Below are positions 28,358 to 36,912 of a stretch of 64,000 nt of DNA, one piece after another; the first letter of the stretch is position 1; the number at the start of each line of letters is the position of its first letter. The stretch lies in contig NZ_JAGGPB010000068.1 in the NCBI RefSeq assembly GCF_018614055.1, positions 1 through 64,000 on the forward strand. The letters are read 5' to 3'. The position numbers and the translations under genes are program-made. The notes beneath the pieces were generated by a model, which was not told where the DNA came from, did not search any database, and was given only the letters and a program-made list of their open reading frames with translations. This stretch comes from Streptomyces sp. ISL-98 (GTDB lineage Bacteria > Actinomycetota > Actinomycetes > Streptomycetales > Streptomycetaceae).

Positions 28358-28389
28358 AAGGGGGCGGTGTCAACCGACCCCGCCCCCTT
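28358..28389 (-). terminator. Terminator downstream of mshD
   Basis: Arms aagggggcgg (28358-28367) and ccgcccccttg pair over ten bases; on the minus strand the stem is followed by TTCTTTGG. It separates mshD from the divergent-side GntR promoter region. Confidence 0.75.
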
Positions 28390-28404
28390 GGCCGTTCGCG
28401 GGCG

Positions 28405-29331
28405 CTACGACTCCGTGCGGTACATCAGATCCGTCTCGTGCGTGACGAAGCCCAGCCGTTCGTACACCGTCAGCGCCGCCGTGTTGTCCGCGTCGACGTA
28501 CAGCATCGCCGTCGGCACCCCCTGCGCCGCCAGGTGCCGCAGGCCGGTCAGCGTCAGGGCCTTGCCCAGGCCGCCGCCCTGGGCGTCGGGGCGGATCCCG
28601 AGGACGTACACCTCGCCGAGCTGCTCCTCGGCGTGGACCTTGGTCCAGTGGAAGCCGACGAGTTCGCCGCCGCGCTCCGCCAGGAAGAAGCCCTTCGGGT
28701 CGAACCACGGCTCGGCCTTGCGGTCGTCCAGGTCCCGCTGGGTCATGCCGCCCTGCTCGGGGTGGTGGGCGAAAGCGGCGGCATTCACGGCCAGCCACGC
28801 CGCGTCGTCCTGTCCCGGCACGAAGGTACGGACGCTCACACCCGCCGGGTACACGGGCTCGGGCATGTCCGCCGTCGTCAACGGGCGCCGCATCTGCCGC
28901 AGTTCCCGGAAGAGGCTGAGCCCGAGGACCTGCGCGAGGTGCCGCGCCGCCGACTTCCCGCCGTGCGCCCAGACGCGCAGACGCTTCCCCGACGCGTCGA
29001 GCACGGTCGTCCCGAGCGTGCGCCCGTGCCCGTGCCCGCGGTACGCCGGGTGTACGACCAGCTCGGCGGCCGGCGCCTCCACGGGGTCGGTGTCCTCCAG
29101 CTGGGCGTAACCAAGGAGGGCGCCGTCGCCGACGTACAGCAGAAAGTGCCGGATGCCTTCACGGTGACCGCCGCGGAGCTGGAGCCTGCCCTGCTCGGAG
29201 ACGGCCTGCATGCCGTCGACGCGGGCGGCTTCGTCGAGGAGGTCGATGACCTGCTGGGCCTGCTCCTCGGTGAGCTCGTCGAGGGTCTCGATCTTCCTGA
29301 GGGGGGCGGGGGCTGGTGGGTCAGTCGTCAT
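28405..29331 (-). CDS. mshD: Mycothiol synthase
   Basis: A 308-aa protein made of two tandem GNAT domains. It acetylates the cysteine of Cys-GlcN-Ins with acetyl-CoA in the last step of mycothiol synthesis, the main thiol of actinobacteria. Acetyl-CoA loops are seen as AYRGHGHGRTLG in the N-domain and GIRPDAQGGGLGKAL in the C-domain; the ending YERLGFVTHETDLMYR is typical. ATG 29331 starts the family N-terminus; upstream codons lack similarity. Confidence 0.93.
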   Translation of the reverse strand: MTTDPPAPAPLRKIETLDELTEEQAQQVIDLLDEAARVDGMQAVSEQGRLQLRGGHREGIRHFLLYVGDGALLGYAQLEDTDPVEAPAAELVVHPAYRGHGHGRTLGTTVLDASGKRLRVWAHGGKSAARHLAQVLGLSLFRELRQMRRPLTTADMPEPVYPAGVSVRTFVPGQDDAAWLAVNAAAFAHHPEQGGMTQRDLDDRKAEPWFDPKGFFLAERGGELVGFHWTKVHAEEQLGEVYVLGIRPDAQGGGLGKALTLTGLRHLAAQGVPTAMLYVDADNTAALTVYERLGFVTHETDLMYRTES

Positions 29332-29423
29332 GAGTACGAGCCTACGGCCGCCGCAAGGCAACCAGCTTGTAACCCGTCACCCCCTGTTGCGCTACGCGCG
29401 TTGACTTTAGGCTGCGGCTCGAC

Positions 29424-29445
29424 CTTCACGCTGAACTCACAAGGG
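29424..29445 (+). promoter_or_regulatory. Candidate degenerate PHO box
   Basis: Two units, cttcacgctga and actcacaaggg, put a TTCAC and a CTCAC exactly 11 bases apart, just upstream of a secreted nucleotidase. The flanks fit the PhoP consensus poorly. Confidence 0.35.
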
Positions 29446-29450
29446 GACCG

Positions 29451-31274
29451 ATGTCAGCGAACCCTCGTACGCACCACCGCGCGACCCGGCGAATACTCGC
29501 CTCGGCCGCCGGACTCGCCACCGCAGGCGCGCTCGTCGCCGCGATGCCGGCCGGCGCCGCTCCGGACAGCGCGCCGAGCCACAAGACCAAGCCGTCGCGC
29601 ACCGTGGACGTGCAGCTGCTGTCCTTCAACGACCTGCACGGCAACCTGGAGCCCCCGGCGGGCTCGGCCGGCACCGTCACCGAGACGCAGGCCGACGGAA
29701 CGACCAAGGCCGTACCGGCCGGTGGCGTCGAGTACCTGGCCACCTCGCTGCGCAAGGCGCGCGAGGGCCAGCGGTACTCCGTCACCGCGGCCGGCGGCGA
29801 CATGGTCGGCGCAAGCCCGCTCATGTCCGGGCTCTTCCACGACGAGCCGACGATCGAGGCGCTGAACAAGCTCGACCTCGATGTGACGGCCGTCGGCAAC
29901 CACGAGTTCGACGAGGGCGCCACCGAGCTGGCACGCCTTCAGAACGGTGGCTGCCACCCGGTCGAGGGCTGTTTCGAGAAGGGCAAGGAGTTCGAGGGAG
30001 CGGACTTCCCCTACCTCGCCGCGAACGTCACGAACGAGAAGACCGGCAAGCCGATCCTCAAGCCGTACACGGTCTGGAAGAAGGACGGCGTCAAGGTCGG
30101 CTTCATCGGGGTCACCCTCGAAGGCACGCCGGACATCGTCACGGCCAACGGCGTCAAGGGCCTCAAGTTCCACGACGAGATCAAGACCGTCAACAAGTAC
30201 GCCAGGGAACTGGACCGCCAGGGCGTCAAGTCGATCGTCGCGCTGATCCACGAGGGCGGCTCGCCGGCCAGCGGCTCGTACAACTACAACTGTGACTCGC
30301 CGGGCGCGGGCGACGGCATCTCAGGACCGATCGTCGACATCGCCAAGGGCATCACCTCGAAGGTCGACGCACTGGTCACCGGGCACACGCACCAGGCGTA
30401 CGTCTGCACGGTCCCGGACCCGGCGGGCAAGCCGCGCATGGTCACTTCGGCGGCCTCGTACGGCAAGCTCTACACGGACACCACGCTGACGTACGACCGC
30501 AGGACCAAGGACATCGTCCGTACGTCGGTGACGACTGCCAAGTCCGCGAACCACATCGTCAGCCGCGACCAGCCGAAGGCCGCGGACATGACCGACCTCA
30601 TCGGGCGCTGGAACACCCTCGCCGCCCCGATCGCCAACAAGTCGCAGGGCTACATCTCCGCCGACATCAACGGCCGCGGCGCGACGACCCCCGAGAAGCC
30701 GCTCGGCGACCTGATCGCGGACGCGCAGCTGGAGGGCCTGGCGCCGGCCGACAAGGGCGGGGCGCAGATCGCCTTCATGAACCCGGGCGGGATCCGCTCC
30801 GACCTCGTCCACAAGGCGAGCGGCAGTGAGGGCGACGGTGTGGTGACCTACGGCGAGGCGTTCACCGTCCAGCCGTTCACCAACATGATGAACGTCGTCG
30901 ACCTGACCGGCGCCCAGCTGATCACCGCGCTGCAGCAGCAGGTCAGCGGCCCGAACGAGGCCTCGCCGAAGATCCTTCAGGTCTCGAAGGGCTTCACGTA
31001 CACGCTGGACATGACGAAGACGGGCGCGGCGCGGATCGACGCGGCGTCGGTGAAGCTGAACGGCGTGGCGCTCGACCCGGCGAAGACGTACCGGGTCGCG
31101 ATGAACGAGTTCCTCGCGGGCGGCGGCGACGGCTTCCCGGTCTTCAAGGAGCACAAGAACAAGCTGGTCGGCGCATCCGACCTGGAGGTCTTCAACGCCT
31201 ACCTGGCGAAGAACTCCAGCGCGGCAAGCCCGATCGCCCCGCCTGCGGCCGACCGGATCACGGTCGTCAAGTAG
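29451..31274 (+). CDS. Secreted 5'-nucleotidase / 2',3'-cyclic phosphodiesterase
   Basis: A 607-aa exported metallophosphatase. Signal peptide (about 1-40), calcineurin-like domain with LLSFNDLHGNLE, GNHEFDEG and VTGHTHQAYV metal ligands, then the 5'-nucleotidase C-terminal domain (about 360-600) with FMNPGGIRSDL and the LAGGGDGFPVF substrate loop. It frees phosphate and nucleosides from external nucleotides, fitting the nearby phosphate genes. AAGGGG precedes ATG 29451. Confidence 0.93.
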   Translation: MSANPRTHHRATRRILASAAGLATAGALVAAMPAGAAPDSAPSHKTKPSRTVDVQLLSFNDLHGNLEPPAGSAGTVTETQADGTTKAVPAGGVEYLATSLRKAREGQRYSVTAAGGDMVGASPLMSGLFHDEPTIEALNKLDLDVTAVGNHEFDEGATELARLQNGGCHPVEGCFEKGKEFEGADFPYLAANVTNEKTGKPILKPYTVWKKDGVKVGFIGVTLEGTPDIVTANGVKGLKFHDEIKTVNKYARELDRQGVKSIVALIHEGGSPASGSYNYNCDSPGAGDGISGPIVDIAKGITSKVDALVTGHTHQAYVCTVPDPAGKPRMVTSAASYGKLYTDTTLTYDRRTKDIVRTSVTTAKSANHIVSRDQPKAADMTDLIGRWNTLAAPIANKSQGYISADINGRGATTPEKPLGDLIADAQLEGLAPADKGGAQIAFMNPGGIRSDLVHKASGSEGDGVVTYGEAFTVQPFTNMMNVVDLTGAQLITALQQQVSGPNEASPKILQVSKGFTYTLDMTKTGAARIDAASVKLNGVALDPAKTYRVAMNEFLAGGGDGFPVFKEHKNKLVGASDLEVFNAYLAKNSSAASPIAPPAADRITVVK

Positions 31275-31297
31275 GCGCTGCGGAGCGATAGTTCAAC

Positions 31298-31333
31298 GCG
31301 GGGCGGCATCCGGGAAACCGGGTGCCGCCCCGC
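31298..31333. terminator. Bidirectional hairpin with GAAA loop
   Basis: Two 16-base arms (gcggggcggcatccgg and ccgggtgccgccccgc) pair fully apart from one G-T position, closed by gaaa. It lies between two convergent genes; no T-run follows. Confidence 0.75.
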
Positions 31334-31341
31334 GCTGCTGT

Positions 31342-32772
31342 TCACGCGGTCTCGGGCGGCGGCGTCGGCGCCCCCGGCAGCCTGATCAGGGCCTCCGTGC
31401 CGCCGGCTCCGTCCCTCGGGCGCCGCAGCGTGATCGCGCCGCCCGCCTGCTGGACCGTACGGGCGACGATCGACAGGCCGAGACCCGAACCGGGCAGGGC
31501 GCGGGCGGACGGGGAGCGCCAGAAGCGTTCGAAGACGTGGGGGAGTTCGCCTTCCGGGATGCCGGGGCCGTGGTCGCGTACGGTCAGCTCGCCGTGCTGG
31601 TTCAGCGCCACGTCGACCTCCCCGCCCGGCGGGCTGAACTTCACCGCGTTGTCCAGGACGTTGACCAGCGCCCGCTCCAGGGCCGCCGGCTCGGCCCGTA
31701 CGTACCACGGGGAGAGGTCCGCGTTGATCGTCAGCTCGGGGCCGCGCAGCCGGGCCCGCTCCAGGGCGGCGGCGGCGATCTCGTGCAGTGCTACGACGCG
31801 CAGCGGGCTGCCCTGGTCGGCCGTGTCGGGGCGGGCCAGCTCCTGCAAGTCGCCGATCAGGGAGGCCAGCTCGGTCATCTGCGCCTTGACGGACGCCATG
31901 AGCGCGGCCCGGTCGTCGGGCGGAATGGCCCGCCCGGTCTCGTCGCTGCGCGCGAGCAGCTCCACGTTCGTACGCAGCGAGGTCAGCGGGGTGCGGAGCT
32001 CGTGGCCCGCGTCGGCGATCAGCTGGGCCTGGCGGTCACGGGAGGACGCGAGGGCGCTGGTCATGGCGTTGAAGGAGCGCGAGAGGCGGGCGATCTCGTC
32101 CTCGCCCTCGACGGGGATGCGTACGGTCAGGTCCTCCGTACGCGCCACATGCTCGACGGTGTCGGTCAGCTTGTCGACGGGACGCAGGCCCGCGCGGGCG
32201 ACCCACAGCCCGGTCGCGCCCGCACCGAGCACTCCGATACCGGAGAGAACGAGCAGCACCCAGGCGAGCGAGCCCAGGGGATCGTCGACCTCGCTCATCG
32301 GGCGGGCCACGGAGACCGCGAGCGCGGAACCCGGGAACAGATTCTCCGGGCCGTCGTCGAACGGATAGGTGTACACCCGCATCTCCGCGCCGTCGTCGGC
32401 ATCGGTGGTGTGCAGGGCGTCGCCCTGTCGGCGCGTGGCCACGGCGATGTCACCGGGCTGTGCGGGGATCGGCGAGGACCTCGGGGAGGTGCAGGTCTCG
32501 CCCGAGGCGAAGACGATCTGCACCCGGTAGGAGCCCTCGGGCGGCACGATGGGGGTGCCGCCCGCGCAGGCCTGCCGCAGGTTCCGCACATAGGCGTTGT
32601 CGACCTTGACGTTGCGCAGCGAGTCGTCCAGCTGTTCCTGCAGTTCCGCCCTGGTCACGAACCAGCAGGACGCGGCGACCGCCGCCACCGCGACCGCCAC
32701 CGCCGTCGCCGTCAGCAGCGCCAGCCGGGACCGCAGCGGCAGCGCGCGGAATCTGCGCAGCGGACCGCTCAC
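31342..32772 (-). CDS. Sensor histidine kinase
   Basis: A 476-aa EnvZ/MprB-like kinase: two membrane helices (about 15-38 and 169-192) enclosing an exported sensor domain with Cys94, HAMP, phospho-acceptor His257 in DAGHELRTPL, then N-box NAVKFSPPGG and G-box DHGPGIP/GSGLGLSIV. It starts at GTG 32772, overlapping the regulator stop. The protease gene beside it suggests envelope-stress sensing, as in MprAB. Confidence 0.92.
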   Translation of the reverse strand: MSGPLRRFRALPLRSRLALLTATAVAVAVAAVAASCWFVTRAELQEQLDDSLRNVKVDNAYVRNLRQACAGGTPIVPPEGSYRVQIVFASGETCTSPRSSPIPAQPGDIAVATRRQGDALHTTDADDGAEMRVYTYPFDDGPENLFPGSALAVSVARPMSEVDDPLGSLAWVLLVLSGIGVLGAGATGLWVARAGLRPVDKLTDTVEHVARTEDLTVRIPVEGEDEIARLSRSFNAMTSALASSRDRQAQLIADAGHELRTPLTSLRTNVELLARSDETGRAIPPDDRAALMASVKAQMTELASLIGDLQELARPDTADQGSPLRVVALHEIAAAALERARLRGPELTINADLSPWYVRAEPAALERALVNVLDNAVKFSPPGGEVDVALNQHGELTVRDHGPGIPEGELPHVFERFWRSPSARALPGSGLGLSIVARTVQQAGGAITLRRPRDGAGGTEALIRLPGAPTPPPETA

Positions 32773-33488
32773 GCCTCACCCCCGCGCAGTACGTAGCCGA
32801 CACCGCGCACCGTGTGCACGAGGCGCGGCTCGCCGCCGCCCTCCGTCTTGCGGCGCAGGTACATGACGTACACGTCGAGCGAATTCGAGCTCGGCTCGAA
32901 GTCGAAGCCCCACACCGCCTTGAGGATCTGCTCGCGGGTCAGCACCTGGCGCGGGTGCGCGAGGAACATCTCCAGGAGCGTGAACTCGGTGCGGGTCAGT
33001 TCCACCCGTCGGCTGCCGCGCGTCACCTCGCGCGTCGCGAGATCCATCCGCAGGTCGGCGAAGGACAGGATGTGGCCGGGCGGCTCCTCGCCGCCCGGAC
33101 CCGTGGCCGCGTACGAACTGCGCCGCAGCAGCGCACGGATGCGGGCGAACAGCTCGTCCAGTTCGAACGGCTTCACCAGGTAGTCGTCGGCGCCCGCGTC
33201 GAGCCCGGTCACGCGGTCGCCGACCGTGTCGCGGGCGGTCAGCATCAGGATGGGGATGGTGTCGCCGGAGGACCGGATGCGGCGGGCGGCGGTCAGGCCG
33301 TCCATGCGCGGCATCTGGATGTCGAGGACGATCAGGTCGGGCTCGTACGACGCGGTCTTGGCGAGCGCGTCGATGCCGTCGACGGCGACCTCCGTCCCGT
33401 ACCCCTCGAAGGCGAGGCTGCGCTGGAGGGCCTCGCGCACGGCGGGCTCGTCGTCGACGATCAGGATGCGCTCGGCGGGGCTGCTCAT
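32769..33488 (-). CDS. OmpR-family response regulator
   Basis: A 239-aa regulator with receiver domain (Asp56 in LIVLDIQMPR, Lys in YLVKPFELDEL) and winged-helix output domain. Coupled to its kinase by a four-base overlap. An HtrA-like gene lies upstream on the same strand and may be a target. Confidence 0.93.
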   Translation of the reverse strand: MSSPAERILIVDDEPAVREALQRSLAFEGYGTEVAVDGIDALAKTASYEPDLIVLDIQMPRMDGLTAARRIRSSGDTIPILMLTARDTVGDRVTGLDAGADDYLVKPFELDELFARIRALLRRSSYAATGPGGEEPPGHILSFADLRMDLATREVTRGSRRVELTRTEFTLLEMFLAHPRQVLTREQILKAVWGFDFEPSSNSLDVYVMYLRRKTEGGGEPRLVHTVRGVGYVLRGGEA

Positions 33489-33593
33489 CGGTCTTCTCGG
33501 TCTTCCTCGGGATGGGGACCGGGACCGGGATCGGTCTCGGTCGCTGCGCGGGTCATCCAGCGTCGCACGGGCGTGCGGCGGCGCCAGTCGTCG

Positions 33594-34676
33594 TCAGTCG
33601 CTGTCGCCCGCGCGGAGCTTCGCCAGGTCGGCCTTGACCGTGTCGACCGGGATGGCGAAGCCGAGACCGACGCTGCCCGCAGTGGACCCGGTGGCTCCGC
33701 TCGGGGCGTACATCGCGGAGTTGATGCCGATGATCTCGCCGTTCATGTTGATGAGGGCGCCGCCGGAGTTGCCGGGGTTGAGGGAGGCATCGGTCTGGAT
33801 CGCCTTGTACGTCGTCTTCGACGACCCCGTGTCGCCATTGAACTCCTGCCCGCCGAACTCGAACGGCCACTGGCCGCCGCCCTGCTGCCCCTGCCCTTCC
33901 TGGCCCTGCCCCTGGTCCTCCTCCTTGGACACCGTCACGTCCCGGTCGAGCGCGGAGACGATCCCGCTGGTCACGGTCCCGGTCAGTCCCTCGGGCGAGC
34001 CGATCGCGACGACCTGGTCGCCGACCTTCACGTCCTCGGAGCTCCCGAGCGTGGCCGCCTTCAGCCCGCTCGTGCCCTGGAGCTTGATGAGGGCGAGGTC
34101 CTTGTCCGGGTCGGTGCCGACCACATCGGCGGTGTACGTCTTGCCGTCGCTGAGCTTGACCTTGACCGAGGAGGCACCGGACACGACGTGGTTGTTGGTG
34201 ATGATCTCGCCGTCGCCGGTGATGATCACCCCGGACCCGGTGGACGCACCGGACGCCGACGTCGCGCTGATCTCGACGATGCTCGGGCTCACGGCCTGCG
34301 CGACCCCGGAGACGGTTCCCTTGCTGCTCTGCGCGACGTTCGTACCGGTGACGCCGGTGCCGGTGCCCGAGCCGTTGTCCGTGAGGCCCCGGGCGAAGGC
34401 CCCCGCGCCGCCGCCGATCGCGGCGGCGACGATGGCGACCGCGGCCAGCAGGGCCACGGGCCGCTTGGCCCGCTTGCGCCCGGCCCCGGGCCGGGCCTCG
34501 GGGGTGCCGGGGTGGGCCGGTTCGTATACGGGCGGCGGCGGGTACGCGGCGGCGTACGCCTGCGCCGCGCGATCCGCGTCGTACCTGGCGCGCTGCCACG
34601 CCTCGTCGCCTGATCCGTAGGAGGGCTGCTGCTCGGGCTCGGGGTACTCGCCGCTGCGGCGGGGGCTCTCGGTCAT
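33594..34676 (-). CDS. Membrane-anchored HtrA/DegP-like serine protease without PDZ domain
   Basis: A 360-aa trypsin-fold protease: proline-rich cytoplasmic N-terminus, one membrane helix (about 73-95), and the catalytic triad His163 (NNHVV), Asp193 (DKDLALIKL) and Ser304 (NPGNSGGAL). A Gln/Gly-rich insert sits at 253-280. The chain stops about 20 residues after the protease domain, so the usual C-terminal PDZ domain is absent. Likely an envelope quality-control protease linked to the adjacent two-component system. Confidence 0.9.
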   Translation of the reverse strand: MTESPRRSGEYPEPEQQPSYGSGDEAWQRARYDADRAAQAYAAAYPPPPVYEPAHPGTPEARPGAGRKRAKRPVALLAAVAIVAAAIGGGAGAFARGLTDNGSGTGTGVTGTNVAQSSKGTVSGVAQAVSPSIVEISATSASGASTGSGVIITGDGEIITNNHVVSGASSVKVKLSDGKTYTADVVGTDPDKDLALIKLQGTSGLKAATLGSSEDVKVGDQVVAIGSPEGLTGTVTSGIVSALDRDVTVSKEEDQGQGQEGQGQQGGGQWPFEFGGQEFNGDTGSSKTTYKAIQTDASLNPGNSGGALINMNGEIIGINSAMYAPSGATGSTAGSVGLGFAIPVDTVKADLAKLRAGDSD

Positions 34677-34812
34677 GTCCCAGAGCTTCGCCAGCGCTCA
34701 TGAGAACCGTCTGAGGAGCCGCTGAGAAGCCCGACAGAACCGCGTATGCCCGATGTAAAGGACCGCCGGAAGCGGTTACGTCGTCCGACAGGCCCTAAGA
34801 CAAGCGGCGCGT

Positions 34813-35841
34813 CTAGAGGCTGTCGCAGCCGCAGGAGCGGCGTACCACCAGTGCCGACGGGAACTGCTTCAGCCGCTCCCGCCGCGACCCCGCCACCCGC
34901 AACGCCTCGTCCAGCACCAGGTCCACCGCCGCCCGTGCCATCGCGGGCCGGTCGGAGTAGACCGTCGTCAGCGGCGGATCGGTCAGGGCCGCTTCCTTCA
35001 CGTCGTCGAAGCCGGCCACCGCCAGATCGCCCGGTACGTCGATACGCAGCTCACGCGCCGCGCGCAGCACACCGATCGCCTGGTCGTCCGTGGAGCAGAA
35101 GATCGCGGGCGGCCGGTCGGGGCCCGCCAGCAGGGTCAGGGCGACCTGGTAGGCGTCGTACCTGTTGTACGGGGCCTGGAAGAGGCGGCCCTCGGTGGCC
35201 CGCCCCGATTCCTGCATCGCCCGGCGCCAGCCCTCGACGTGGTCGGCCACCGGGTCGCCGACCGCCGGTGTCGATTCCACCCCGCCCAGGCAGGCCACGT
35301 ACGCGTGACCGTGTTCGAGCAGGTGACGGGTCGCGAGCTGAGCGCCGCCGATGTCGTCGGTCACGACCGCCACGTCGTCGATCGCCTCGGGCCGCTCGTG
35401 CAGCAGTACCACCCGCGCGTCCCACGCCTCGATCTCGGCGGCGGCCCGCTCGCTCGGGCCCTGGCTGACCAGGATCAGTCCGGAGACCCGCATTCCGAGG
35501 AAGGCCCGCAGATAGTGGACCTCGCGCTCGTCGCGGTAGTCGGAATTCCCGACCAGGACCATTTTTCCGCGGTCGGCGGCGGCCCGTTCGACCGCGTGCG
35601 CCATTTCGGCGAAGAAGGGCTGCCGCGCGTCCGGGACGATCATGCCTATGAGGTCCGTACGCCGGGACGCCATGGCCTGCGCGACCCGGTCCGGCCGGTA
35701 GCCGAGCTCCTTGATCGCGGCGAGGACACGCTCGCGCGTGGCCGGGGCGACCGGCCGGGGTCCGTTGTTGATGACGTAACTGACGACCGCGGTCGAAGTC
35801 CCCGCCAGTCGTGCCACATCGTCCCGCGTCACCTTGGCCAC
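34813..35841 (-). CDS. LacI-family transcriptional regulator
   Basis: A 342-aa repressor: N-terminal HTH (TRDDVARLAGTSTAVVSYVINNG) with hinge helix, then a periplasmic-binding-protein-like ligand domain. GTG 35841 gives the canonical start. The C-terminal VVRRSCGC is typical. No sugar genes lie alongside, so its effector and targets are unclear. Confidence 0.9.
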   Translation of the reverse strand: MAKVTRDDVARLAGTSTAVVSYVINNGPRPVAPATRERVLAAIKELGYRPDRVAQAMASRRTDLIGMIVPDARQPFFAEMAHAVERAAADRGKMVLVGNSDYRDEREVHYLRAFLGMRVSGLILVSQGPSERAAAEIEAWDARVVLLHERPEAIDDVAVVTDDIGGAQLATRHLLEHGHAYVACLGGVESTPAVGDPVADHVEGWRRAMQESGRATEGRLFQAPYNRYDAYQVALTLLAGPDRPPAIFCSTDDQAIGVLRAARELRIDVPGDLAVAGFDDVKEAALTDPPLTTVYSDRPAMARAAVDLVLDEALRVAGSRRERLKQFPSALVVRRSCGCDSL

Positions 35842-35865
35842 GCGCGGCAGTCTACGCGTGGTGAC

Positions 35866-36693
35866 CTACCGCTGGGCAGGCCGTACGGCTGCTTCCTCCA
35901 GGGAGGCCGTGTCCGCCACATGAGTGACGGGCGAAGCGGTCGCGGCCGCGGGCTCCGACGCGGCCCGGGAATCGGCCTTCGCCTTCGCCTTGGCCTCCTC
36001 GGCCGCCGCCGCGCGCTCGACCTTCTCGGGCGTCACGAAGCGGTAGCCCACATTGCGTACGGTCCCGATCAGCGACTCGTGCTCGGGGCCGAGCTTGGCC
36101 CGCAGCCGCCGTACGTGCACGTCGACCGTGCGCGTACCGCCGAAGTAGTCGTAGCCCCACACCTCCTGGAGGAGCTGTGCGCGCGTGAAGACCCGGCCGG
36201 GGTGCTGCGCCAGGTACTTCAGCAGCTCGAATTCCTTGAAGGTCAGGTCCAGGACCCGCCCCTTGAGCTTCGCGCTGTACGTCGCTTCGTCGACCGACAG
36301 GTCTCCGTTGCGGATTTCCATCGGGCTGTCGTCCGAGGTGATCTGCTGGCGGCCCGTCGCGAGCCGCAGCCGGGCCTCGACCTCGGCCGGACCGGCGGTG
36401 TCGAGCAGTACGTCGTCGATGCCCCAGTCGGCGGTGACGGCCGCGAGACCGCCCTCCGTCACGACGAGGATCAGCGGGCAGCCGGGTCCGGTGGACCTCA
36501 GCAGCTGGCACAGCGACCTGACCTGCGGGAGGTCGCGGCGGCCGTCGATCAGGATCACGTCGGCACCAGGGGTGTCGACGAGGGCCGGGCCCTCGGCGGG
36601 AGCCACCCGCACACTGTGCAGAAGCAGGCCGAGGGCGGGAAGCACCTCCGTCGACGGCTGGAGGGCATTGGTCAGGAGCAGTAGAGAACTCAT
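35866..36693 (-). CDS. glnR: Global nitrogen regulator GlnR
   Basis: A 275-aa OmpR-type orphan regulator. The receiver-like domain keeps Asp50 but lacks the full acidic pocket; the winged-helix domain (KEFELLKYLAQHPGRVFTRAQLL) and the Ala/Lys-rich tail are as in actinobacterial GlnR, which controls glnA, amtB and nitrite genes. No kinase is adjacent. ATG 36693 has AGGTGG upstream. A terminator-like hairpin lies 170-200 bp upstream. Confidence 0.93.
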   Translation of the reverse strand: MSSLLLLTNALQPSTEVLPALGLLLHSVRVAPAEGPALVDTPGADVILIDGRRDLPQVRSLCQLLRSTGPGCPLILVVTEGGLAAVTADWGIDDVLLDTAGPAEVEARLRLATGRQQITSDDSPMEIRNGDLSVDEATYSAKLKGRVLDLTFKEFELLKYLAQHPGRVFTRAQLLQEVWGYDYFGGTRTVDVHVRRLRAKLGPEHESLIGTVRNVGYRFVTPEKVERAAAAEEAKAKAKADSRAASEPAAATASPVTHVADTASLEEAAVRPAQR

Positions 36694-36861
36694 CGTCGGC
36701 CACCTGCCCGGGTCGTCCGGTCATGCACGTTTCGCTCGCCCATTACGTCGGTTCCTCCTCGGTCCCTGCGAGGACGTATGCGGCACTGCTTCGTACGATG
36801 CGGCTTCGCGCCCTGGAGCCGCCCGCGTCATCTGTCCGTAACAACGGTCAGAAAACACAAA

Positions 36862-36891
36862 AGGACCCGGGGGCAACATTGCCCAGGTCCT
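36862..36891 (-). terminator. Hairpin plus T-rich tract upstream of glnR
   Basis: aggacc...ggtcct outer arms with an inner ggggca/tgcccc-like pairing. On the minus strand it is followed by ttttgtgttttc, the look of an intrinsic terminator pointing at glnR. It could block antisense read-through from the hydrolase side or act in a long glnR leader. Confidence 0.6.
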
Positions 36892-36912
36892 CTTGCCATC
36901 AGAATAGCTCAC

